DNA of 64,000 bases, taken from CBDCWQ01 sp965223435. Lineage in GTDB: Bacteria > Myxococcota > Kuafuiibacteriia > Kuafuiibacteriales > Kuafuiibacteriaceae. The first letter of the stretch is position 1. Every line of letters begins with the position of its first letter. The stretch is taken from the NCBI GenBank assembly GCA_965223435.1, contig CBDCWQ010000016.1:36226-100225 (forward strand), given 5' to 3'. This document shows, in pieces, positions 36,501 through 48,500 of the stretch. The notes beneath the pieces were generated by a model. It ran no database searches. It saw nothing but the letters and a program-made list of their open reading frames with translations, and had not been told where the DNA came from. Made by a program: the position numbers and the translations under genes.

Positions 36501-39500
36501 CAGGAAATGTTCGAGATAGGCTTAACCTTCGATATGCCCAGGACATCAACATCCGCGCCAATGAAGTCAGCAGCAACGAAGTGGCCATCGCCACCCGCGA
36601 TGTTCGAGGGCTCAGGATTCAAAATAACCGATTGTTCCACAACGACTTGGCCGTCGACGTGTTCAACTACTGGTATCGGCGCGGGGTATTCGAAATTCGA
36701 GACAACCAGTTCAACAACGCCACAAACATTCAAACCCTCGTCACCATTCCCCGAACCAGATTTCGGAAAAGAGTACGCAAGGCCCGGCACTTCCGCGCGG
36801 GTGACAGGGCCTACCTCGATAATGGCTTCGGCCAGCTGAGCAATAGCCAAAAAACCAACGTCAGCGGGCCCCTCTTTGGCGTCGACCCCATATCGATGCC
36901 GGTAAACCAAGCCGCGCCCGTTCGCTGTTGGATGGACGCACCACAAGACCATAAGATTCTCTTGATCGTCACCAAGGCTCCATCCCATGGCCATCTGTGG
37001 GTAGGCGAAAAACGCATCAAAGATGTGCCCTACGAGGTCCCCGTTGAAGCCTGGGATGCGGCGATGGACGAGGGTGGGCTGCGGTACGAACCACTCACCA
37101 ATTACTCCGGAACGCGGGATACCTTCCGCCTATTGGCCCTCGATCACACGACCGGCGGATACACGGAGCGTACGGTGGTTCCCCAAGTACGAGATCCAAA
37201 GGCCAAACAAAGGTCCAAGACCCTCAATATCGAGATGGGCGCCCAATCGGAAGAGGATGCACTGGTCATCGACGCCAAGCTGGTGCTTTCAGACATCGAC
37301 AACAATGCCAAACAATCACCCCTAACCTACCGATTGGCGACTGCGCCCCGATGCGGTGAAGTCACCATTCTTGGTGGAGGGCTACTTCGATACCAGAGCA
37401 CCTGCAGCGTCTCAAAAGACCAGTTCACCATCGAGGCGGATGACGGTGAAGCTTCGACAGCACTGACCATCTACATCACGCCCGAAGGCGCAAAAAGTTC
37501 CGGCACCGAGGCCGTTTCTTCAGAGCCGCTCCCGACTTCTTCTGAGCCGCCCGTCCGCAGTTTGGTGAACGTACACCCCGAGCTGCGCATGGGCGGCTAT
37601 ACGGTGCGGCTTCCCAGTACTCCAGACGCTGGGGTAGAAGTTGTGCCCAGTGGCACTAAATACGTCGCGGCCGATGGGACCGGAGACTATTTGACCCTCG
37701 CGGAGGCGATGTCAAAGGCGGTCGATGGAACCACCTTGTTTCTTGCCCCCGGCCGTCACGCCCTACCCCAAAGACTCACTCGATCGAGCTTGCGCTTGCT
37801 GGGAACCAAGGGGACCATTTTGACCGGTCCGGTTTCTATATTCGGCAACAACCTGACCTTCGAAGACTTAGAAATCGAGGGTTCTATTCATATGGATGCG
37901 ACCTACACCGAGTACACGAGCTACCAGAAACAGAACCGAAAGAGCCGTAGACGTACCAAAACGACACACTACCGCTCCACCACCGTGCCTCGTGCTCGAA
38001 ACGTTCACTTCAAGAATGTGGTTGTTCGCGGGGATGTCCGACTGCCAAAAGCCGGCCGGGTCCGAGAACTTGGTCGACATCCAAGATACCAACAGTACGT
38101 AGTCAAGAAGCCGACCAGGCCTCACCCCGTGGTTTTTCTAGAAGGCATGAACATATTCGGGCGTTTGATCGTTCCCAGCCCCGAATGGGTTTGGCAGTCT
38201 GGAAACCAAATAGAATCACAGACCAACAAGGCCGAGGGACCGGTGTTGGCTACGCTCTCATCGCTGTCTGTAACCGAAGACGTTCCTCACACGGTCCTCC
38301 TTCTTGGTGAGAACTCCAAGGCAAACCCGCTCGACTACTACCTCACGTCTTTGCCGGCATACGGTCACTTTCTTCTCGACGGCACCTTGATCTCCGCCAC
38401 CGAGTTGTCTTCTTTTTCGGGATTCTTAGAAATCTACCCCTTTGGCAATGTCTTAACCTATGTGCCACCCCAAAACCTGAGTGGTGAAGACGTAGATGGC
38501 TTTTCGTACGCAGTGAAAAGCCGAGATGGCATGCCCCCAAGCGCCGAGAACACCGTGTCCAGCGTAGTCTCAATCACCATTCAGCCCGTCAACGACAGCC
38601 CCATTGTCGCCGACGCGAAAGCGGTCCGAATGGAAACCATCGGAGCGCAGGTCGCCATGCAAGGCGGACCGGAAGATGAGTCCAAGGCCGAGATTGTGAA
38701 AGAAGCGATACCGGGGACCAGCGTGCTGTGGGACTTATCTCGCTACTTCCACGATCCGGAGGGCGAAGATTGTTATGCCATCGAAGTCGAGTCCCCTGAG
38801 ACCGATGAAGGGGCACGCGTGTGGGCCGCGGGGGCAAAGGTCTTCTATCACGCGCCTCAAACTGGGTTTGAGACCGATCACATCTCCATGTCGGTGCGTG
38901 ATTGCGATCTCGCACCAGAAGCACCGGAAGAAGCTCTGGCATCGACCCCATTTACCTTGACGGTCCACCCAAAATCAGAACGCGATGCCCGGTCTTTTGC
39001 CGTACGCATGTCTACACCCCAGGAGACGGCCCTCCGTTTTGGCTTGTCCGAGGCGGAGGCACGCTTCGATGGCCAGGCCCACGCGTTAGGTGAAGGCGCC
39101 GTGGTGTTTGAAGAACCGGGTGCTTTTGATTTCTTAGTCGACGACGATGGCCCTGGCCTCTTTTCAGATTTGCCAAGCGCCTTGGTCTATGCCAGCAAAA
39201 TCGACGCCACATACCGCGAGCAACACGGTGTCCGCATCACCGTAGCGCCTGGCGTATACCCCCTGGCTGAAGATGGCAAGACACTGTCATCCGATTTACC
39301 GCCTGGCGTATCCATCGTGTGTCGCGAGGCACTCATCCGAGGCACACTCAAGACTGTAGACTTGTGGCCGGCCAAGATTGCGGGCTGTCTATTCGAAAAT
39401 GGGGGCATCCATGCGACCCGTTACCAATGGACCAGTCGTCACGGTGCGCGCAAAGGACGCGTGATTTACCGTGCCCAAACCTTCACGGGAAACCTTTGGG

Positions 39501-42500
39501 TCATGAGCAACGCCTTTGGCCCGGAATCATCTTTGGTTGTCGACCTCGTGAAGATGAAAGAACGACGCTATGACGGCCCCTATTACGACGAAATGCATGC
39601 GTGGTACCTGGCCGGGGCTCCAGGCGGTCGAGGATACCAAAGCCACAACAACCTACGCCGGTCAGAACTGGCCTTGACCACCTCTTCGTCTACCTCCGCA
39701 GACACCGTGAAACTCATGTCAGCCCCCTCTTCCGGTCGTTTGACCCGAGAAGACGGGACCGAGCTCAACGTGGGCGACACGTTGCCGCCTTCGGCGTCCT
39801 TGACCTACATGCCTGAACGAGGATTTTTGGGTGCCGACCAATTTTGGTGCGGACGCTCCGGGTCGGGCTTGAGCCCCGTGGCCGTCCATGTGGATGTCAC
39901 GCCGCGCTATACGGATCTTGCCGCCAAGCCATTTAGGGTTCAGACCATTCGCAATCAGCCCATTTTGATCGATGTGCTTCGCCACATCACGGCGCCAAAG
40001 GGGGCCAAGCTAGAAATCGTCAACGAGGATTCGTGGACGAGCCTTCGTGGCGGTCAGCTATCCGTCTCACAAGATAGCGATAAACTTGTGATGTATGCGC
40101 CCAAAGAGGACTACCACGCCGACGAACTGGTGGTCGAACCCAAGGCCTTCTTGGACGAAGATTTTGATCTGAACGTGGGCGCCTGGAATCTCGGGAAAAC
40201 CGGTCACCTAGAAACCCAAAACGGCCTCGGCGTGCTCTCGGGCACCTTTCACCAGAACACGCCCCCCCCGGTGATGTCGCAACGGGTCGAACTCGCGCAT
40301 CGCAAGCCCAATAGTCCCCTTCTCTTTGAAATCGGGGTCAAGGACTCAACGCCTCGGATTTCGGTCACCATCTTGGACGCAGACACCGGAACCCGCCTCC
40401 TCAGCGAGGATGTTGTACGGGAGTCTACGACCACGTTCGACTTAACGGACTTGGTCAAGGACACCACCGCAATTTCGGTTCAAATTCATCTAAAGCAATG
40501 GTGGGCGGTTTCATGGCGTTCCAACTGGAGCGTAAGAAACCGCAGGGCAACCGGTTCGACATCCTTCGATTTCATCAAAGTGACCGGAGAAATAGAAATC
40601 CCCTATAAAGAAAAATCAGATGAATTCTTGTATACCGTGCGTGATCAGTCCGGCCGAACGGTCACCGGCCGAGTTATCGTAGACGTCGCCGAAGGCGCCA
40701 AAGTCCGAGACACACGACTCATAGCAGAAGCAAAAGCTGAGGCGGCAAAAGCTCGAGAGTTGGCGACCAACGGATTCTTTGCGCGAGAAGAAGCGGTTCT
40801 TTTTTGGGATAACATGAAGGCCCCGGCTGAATGGAACGACTATGAGGAAATTCTTCCGCCTTTGGAGGGTGATACGCTCGAAAGACAAGCCGACTACTTT
40901 TCTCAATACGCTACCTATTGGGATGAAAACAAGGGCGCCACCATCACAGCCAAGGGGTACCGTGCCCGGGGTGGAATTCAACGCACCGTCTCGTTAGACG
41001 CCTGGAAAGGTGGACCACTTGAACTTCGAGCCAAGCTTGTCTATGTGACAGCCACGAAAAATGACCCGGGTATTGCGAACTTGTACGCACAATTTCTTGA
41101 CCCCTCCAATCCAGATGCTGAGGCGCCGGTGTTGACGCTCAGAAAGACCCCCACCAGTCACAACCGGCCAGCGACTTTCTCAGGCGATGTATCCTCGTAC
41201 ATCCCCGAAGGCGCAAAAACGATATTGCTCCGCCTCTTCATCGAGGATCTTTGGTACCAAGATCATCGTCAGCGGGCGACCATTCAACTTTTAGGACTTG
41301 TCCTTCCGGAGGGTTTTGCGCCCGAAACCCAACCCACCGACCTCGCCGCAGCGAACAGACTGCCCACCTTGGAAGCCATCGAAGGCGTGGTCGGCTACGT
41401 GGACGGTGAGACCGTCGTAAACGTCCTCGAGCTCGGAAAAGCGACCGATGCGGAGGGCTCGAGTCTTCGCCTCGTGCGCGTAGACGAAACAAGCCTAAAT
41501 GGCGCCACGGTACACATCGAAGACCGCACCGGTCAGATCCGTATTGTTGCCAGTGACTATGTGGGTGTGGATCAACTCACTTACACCGTAGAAGATGAAG
41601 TCGAAGGGCAAGTCACCGGTACCCTATTCTTTGAGACCAAACATGCCGAAGGCGTACGCCCTGAAGCGAAGCCTCAACTCACCCAGACCCAAGTATCCCA
41701 AAGCGTTAAGATTAGACTCCAGGGCAGAGATAAAGATGGCGACCCCCTTTCCTACGAAGTGCAAAAGCCGCGTTATGGCACCGTTGCCCTCGAGGGCGCG
41801 GTGGCCACGTATACGCCGGATCCGTTTTTTGTCGGCCCCGACACATTCGTGTTCAGAGCCTATGATGGGACCCGATTTTCGGAATGGACACCGGTCACGA
41901 TTCTGGTCAACGAGCTTTTGGCCCCAGGCTTGGCATCAAGGTCCGACCTATGGCACGCCATGCTCACCCGGTGGACCACCGAGGCGCTTCGGCTCGAGCC
42001 GGCGTCAGGCGAAATGCTTTCGCTTTCCTCAGCGCCTGCCGTTCCGGAGGCCAAGTCCTTCCAAGTCTATGCCGTTGAAGACACCGAACGGTCCATTCAG
42101 GTTGTGGGCTATGACCCCGACTGGATGGAGACCGACGATGCCCTCCTCGACTTTGACATACACCTCTCAGGCGAGCAGATCCTGAACACCTTTAGGCCCC
42201 AGATGAACGCATACCAGCCTATGCGCTATTACATCGTGTCTCCGCCCCAACACGGAACCCTCGAATGGGACGATGACGCCCATGACAATATCTTTGTGTA
42301 CCGTCCTCACCCCAACTACACCGGCAACGATTCTTTTGTCTACGTGGCGCACAATCACCGAAGCACAAGCCGACCCGCGGTAGTCACCATTCGCGTACTC
42401 TCAGAAAATGACGCCCCAACCCTCGCTCTGGCTTCGGAAGCCCAGGCGAATGCATCCGAGGCTCAATCCGAGGCGGACATAGCCGAGGATCGAAGAAATA

Positions 42501-45500
42501 CGTGGGCCAGCGAGAACCGGGTTTTGATTTCGTCCGACGATGAAGAGGAAAAGACGCGGGTGGAGCGGCAAACGCCAGTCTTCGACGCCAATATCGAGCT
42601 TCCTTCCTTCTTTGATATCACCAGTTTCGTAGAATCCCAGAAAAATAGCCAAACCGTGCTCGAGCCGCAAACGCTGACGAAGGTGGGCTACCTGGCGGAG
42701 CCATCGCAATCGATCTATGCACCCTACACCACCATGAAGGACGCCGCGCTCACACCGCCACTCGTTCTTCGCCGTGATGCCGATGGAACGGTGGCGGTTC
42801 GCAGGCCCATAGGCAAATACGTCGTCGAAGTCAGGGCCCAAGACGAAGCCCTTGCGAATGGAACAACCCGCTTGGTGGGGACCGAAAGCGTTTCCATTTT
42901 CGAAAAGGGCGAAAAAGACGACAATCTTATTGCAGAGGTCTCGGAAGACCAAGAGGGTCAGGTCGTCATCACCCGCATAGAAGAGGGGCAAGGCGAAGAG
43001 CAGGCTCGTCTAGAAGTCTTGAGCTTCTTACGGTCAGATTCAGGCCAAGCACGAATAGAAACACTCAAAAAGAGCATCTACGCGCTGAAAGACCACAGTC
43101 AAGAAGGCGCACGACCGCTCATCGCGCGCATGGGTGATTTCTTGTACGAAGAAGATCACACCGGTCGAACGACACACGCACCGGTAGATTCAGATTCGGA
43201 TGGTGTGGAAGACCAGATGGTCTACTCCACCGTTTCTTCAGGCTTCACCCATTCGGGTGATGTCCACACCAAGACATTTCGGGCTTATGACGCTTCAAAG
43301 CAGACCGTGGGCGCATTCTTATGGGCCGAAAACGACGATGGCACCATCGACATTTTCAACCGCGTGCCCGCGGGCAAAGACCAAGGTGAAGATGTCTTGG
43401 TCGCTTCCCGCTATGGTCGAGATGCGGTGCTCGAAATGAGCGCCTCTGGTCCCCAATTGACCGAAGACGCCTATGCACTTTCCCGAACCGCTCACACGCT
43501 GGTCACCGGGGACAACGGCGACGTTTCTTTGGGGCGTCCATTGTCGACCGTGGTCTTCCACAAAGAACCCTTCTTGCCGCCAGCCTCGGTTGTCTTTTAT
43601 CAAGGCGCCCAGGCATTCACGGTTGAATTCGACTACGAACTTTCCATTCATGGAAGTCTCCAGGTCACCAAGCGAACCGTAGAGATCACGGCTAGGCCCG
43701 GAGGAACACCAGTGACCTACACCATTCCGGTCGGAATGAGCTCGTTGAGCAATGTTCAGGTGGCGCATGAGCCTTGGGCCGAAGACGCATACTTACGCCC
43801 CGAAAACCTCTTGAACGACCTGGTGGCAAACCACATTGAGCCCTACTACCGGCTGGGGCGCGGAAAGTGGACCCAAAAGGCGTACTTCGTCGACGCGGAT
43901 GACGGTCGGTGGATTCCAGCCAAGAGCATCGAGTCTGCCACCATGGTTGATACCACAACGTGGTCTCCACAGAAGGGAACGGCATCGATATCAACGCTGC
44001 CCCCCATGCCTCTCGACCTTATGCGTCAACAGCATCTCCTGGTCGCCGGCGCAACGGAAGAGGAGCCTAAAACCAAAGGCGCCCTGGTGGGCGAGTACTT
44101 TGTCAGCCAAAGAGACACCTCACAGGTCATCAAGTGGTGGCTTGAGCCCACCGAGGACCACGCCGAAGATGATCGTCCGGCCTGGGCCCAAATGGTCAAG
44201 GTGTACGGCAAAACGGACGGCTATCAAGATGCGGGTATCCGCCGGGCCCAAATCGTCACGGACCGTACAAAACTGGGCACAATGTTCCGAAAACGTAGAA
44301 AGGATAGCAGCAGCAAAAAATGTAGCGACGGCGCCCCAAACCTCACCAACTACCAAGAACCGATTGCGATCGCCTGTGACCCTGTGGCCAAAGACTATCG
44401 AGAAAAGTGCGTGGACTCAGAGCCTGAGGTCGAAAAGTCAAGCCAGTGCTTCGACACCATGAAGATTCGATACACCAAAGAAAACATTTGCCGAATGTAC
44501 CAAAAAAGCCCGGCGCAGAACTACAACGGGTCCTTCAGCTGGGTCATCGACTACTATGGCAATATCGAGTGCTCTGGCTCGAACCACAAAACGTGTATGA
44601 CTCAGGCCAATGGCCACAATGGCCGAAACCAGGTTTGCTTCTCACGAGCACTTTCCGGCGTAAAGGTAGAATACGCCGAAGTCGCCTCCGATTGGCTTCC
44701 ATTTGGCATGAACAAATCGAAGTATCACCGTCCCCGGCCAGCAGATACCCACATCATTCGTACCAAGACAATGGGAGACGTCGACCAAATCATCAAAAGG
44801 GCCATCGCGTCGCGCTCAATTCCGGACGGCTACGGGCATTCGGAAGCCGTTGTTGAAATGCTGCAAAAAGACATGAAAGACAAACCCACCACCGAAGACC
44901 AATCATCGGTCAAAGAAGAAGCGTCAACGACCGAAACCGGTCTCGATGTCATTCACATTTATGCCGCAGAAGGCGAAGAAACGCCGATTCGGGTGCTGGT
45001 CAATAAGCCACAGGTGAATACCAAGGCACAAGAAGAGGCTGTTTTGATGCGCCTCTTTCAGACGTCCTATCCCAAGTCCGTAAAAAGAGGCTTCCGGGTC
45101 CAAGACAACAGCGGCCTCATCCTCGATGAGATCTACGCGTTGGACGCGGCGGGCCGCGATCCAAGAATCGAGCAATTGGTCGTGCATAGTGCCAAAGCGG
45201 ATCAAGAGGAGGCCTACAGGAATCGTCTTTCTTCTCGATATGGACTTCCCAAGGAGGCCATTTTCTTCGAGCGATTCGAAAATGCCACAAAGCTGGAACT
45301 CGAGTTCGACGCCGGAGAAAACGCCGAGGGTGAAGCCTTGGCAGAAGCCATTGCCGTCGAAGAAGTCTATCGCAACGGTGTATTGGCCGAAGTACGGCTA
45401 CAGGGCAACATGACGCCGTCCGAACGGCGACAAAAAACGAAACTACTTCGAACGCTCGATGCGTATCGAAGTGTGACCGTGACCGCCCCCGACGAGCTTG

Positions 45501-48500
45501 GAGATTGTTCATCACGAGAGGCGACGACCCTCTTCGGCTGGGACTTCAAAGAGTACTGTTCACCTGACATTCATTGGGTTTCGGTGGTCGAAATCACCAT
45601 CGACAATCGCGGAAGACTCTCGGACAAAGACCGGGCTTCCTATTCTGACTTGGTCAGCCGCCTTAAACGGTATTCACGGGCAAAAATCGTTATCGTCGAT
45701 GGTTCAGAAGCGGCAAAAGACTGGTCAGAGGAAGTCAAACAAGCCTTTCAGACTGCGGTCATCGCTGCTGAAGAAGGCACACCATTCGAAGGTCTTGGGA
45801 CGTCCGGTTTCAATGCGCGCGTGATCAAAATTCGCCAACAGACGGCATCACTGAAGTCGCTGCTCGAAAACCTTCGTCAATCGGATCGCGCGCCCTATCT
45901 CGAGGCCTTCTTGGCGCTTGAAGGAGCGGTCAAGACGCTCGACTTGACGTGGAACAGAGCACAGCAGCTGCGTGACGTCGAGCCCTTTTCTCTATCGAGC
46001 GATGAAGCCCTTAAGGGCGCAACCGATGCGTTGACTGCGAAGCTTGGGCAAACCCATACGCACCTGGAAACGGCGGAAGCGCTGTATCAAGGGATCATTC
46101 AAGAACCTGAACTTCGGGCGCTTCTTCAGTTGCCAGACATTGAAAATGAAGAAGACAAAAATCACGTAGCCCAGGAAAAACACGGAGAAGGCCTGAGCTT
46201 TACGTTTGTGCCTGACCCCTTTGACCGAACCCGGGGAAAGATTCAAGTCACCGAGTCCACCGGCTATCTCTTGGGCGAAGCCCATGTCATTGTTCCGGAA
46301 AAAAGTCGGTATCAGGGCGCCAATATTCAGGATTTGGTCCATATCCTAGGCATTGAGCCCAGCGCCCGACTCGGATGCCCCGCCGGTCTGTGGCTGAAAG
46401 AGGCGCCACCCCTTTCGTTCATTCAGAGGCTCGCCCGTCTCCATGGCAAAGAGTACCTCCATTACGAAGTGGTGCGCACCGCCGCGACCGGCTCCTGCCC
46501 CGACGCCCATGTCTTGGTGGCGGGGACCGAGGTTCCCGGCCAACCGGGGCACTTCAGCACAGAGTTCGAGGTCCCGGAGGGGAACAAAGCGTATCTTCGA
46601 GGACATCTTCACTTTCTAGAGACGGCGGCTGTATTTCCGACACCGCAAGACATCAAGAACATCGTAGTTCGTAAAGAGGCCTCCTCGTGCATCTACCCTT
46701 CGGAGGGTCAGTATCAATACTGCTACTGCGTTCCAGGTTCTTCATGCGCCGAGGGCGAAGACGATCTGACGCTTTGGAAAACCGCCTATCCCTCGTCTCA
46801 ATGGTTTTCGGATGATGCCAACAAGATTTATTGGTGGGGGACCGACGCTTTTGCTGAAGAACAAACGGGTTCGGATGGCGCCCCCACGGGTGGAGAAGAC
46901 CTCATCTATTTCCAGAAGGGACCCAAGACCCGGGCGGAAATCGTGATTCGTGGCGTCAGCACCCAGGTCGATATCCCGGCCTTGTATTTCGTGGATCATC
47001 TGTTTGAGACCAAGCGATACAAGGTGACCATCAGCGATCATCCAGACCACGGCGATACGCTCCCTGTACCTCGGTACTCTTCCTGGTTAAAATCACGCCT
47101 GCGAGATGGCAAAACAGTCGAAACCGTGAACGAATCTTCGGCTCTGACATGGTACATCGATGCAAAAACAAAGGACGTGGATCAAGTGAACGCCTATGCG
47201 TTAAGGCTCGATCGCGACGAGTTTGTACGAGAGCTTTCGAAATATGATGGCCAATTGACTGCGAAAGTCATCATGGCCTTTGAGGACCAAGAAAGCCTAG
47301 AGGTCTATCATCGCGAGCTCTGGGTTCGTTTCGACCCCAACGACCCGATTCGAATTGACCCCCCTAGCCGTGTGGTCAAACTGGATTCTGAGTCGGTTGA
47401 TTTCTCATTCACCATTCACAACGACAGCGGCGCTGACATCGAATACGACGCCCGTATCGATGCGCCTCCGGTTCTCTTCGATGCGTTCGGTCTAGAGATA
47501 AAATACATCCTCAATATGGTCAGTCAAACGCAGATGAGGTTCACGGTACCCGCATTGGGTTCTTTCACGCACACCATGACTGCCAATAAGAACGAATTTG
47601 AGAATGTGTATGCCACACCCAGCTTTAACGTGACCCTCCATGATACCTGGGGTCGGTCTATCATCCATCCTCGCTACCAGGTCTCTTTTGATATGGGCCT
47701 ACCAGAAAACCCCATGTTATGGGGCGGATTCTCGGACAGCAGCAGTGCAAATGCGAGCCACGTAGGCCTCCTTGCAGACGGAAGCGTAGGTGAGGATGGA
47801 ACTATTGAAATCAAAAACGATACTTTAATCCTTGAAGACGAATCGCTGGGACAATCGCCTGACTTTATCTCGTGGTGGCAAGCGGTCGACCGAGACTTCT
47901 TCGACTACGAATCCCTCATTTTCTTGATTCGCGGAGGCAACGAAAACAGCGTAGGCAAAAACGTCCAAGTCCGCCTTGTAGAGCACAATGGAAACGCTTG
48001 GCTTTCAAACCCCATTTTGGTGACCGAGACCGAGCAACGGGTTGTCATCGGACTTTCTGCCGACTACTTTTCCTCTGACGGCCAAGAAGCGGTAACCAAT
48101 GAGCACTACATTGTAAGCGAAGGCTTCTTCACTCGAAACATTCGAGATTTGGCCTTTGTCTTCACAAGCCCTGAAGATGAGAACAGCCGTGTTCGCTTCG
48201 AGACCCGCCGTGTGGTCCTCAGCACCGCGAGCGTGGAAGAAGTGCAAGCAGCCCCCATTTTTGCCCTCGCACCTCCAGTCGTTGAAAAAGTGGAAGTACC
48301 CGATACCATTGAACCCGAACCTGAGCCTGAGGTCCTACCAGACGATGCGATCGTGTACCCGGATCCCCTGCTTCAGGTTCACCCGAAAACGGTTCCATGG
48401 CACGACATCGTTGCGAACCGAATCTCCATCGATGGAGAAAACAAGACCGGCAATCGGGTTATCTTTGACGTGTCCACAAAATATGGTCTTCTTGAAATCA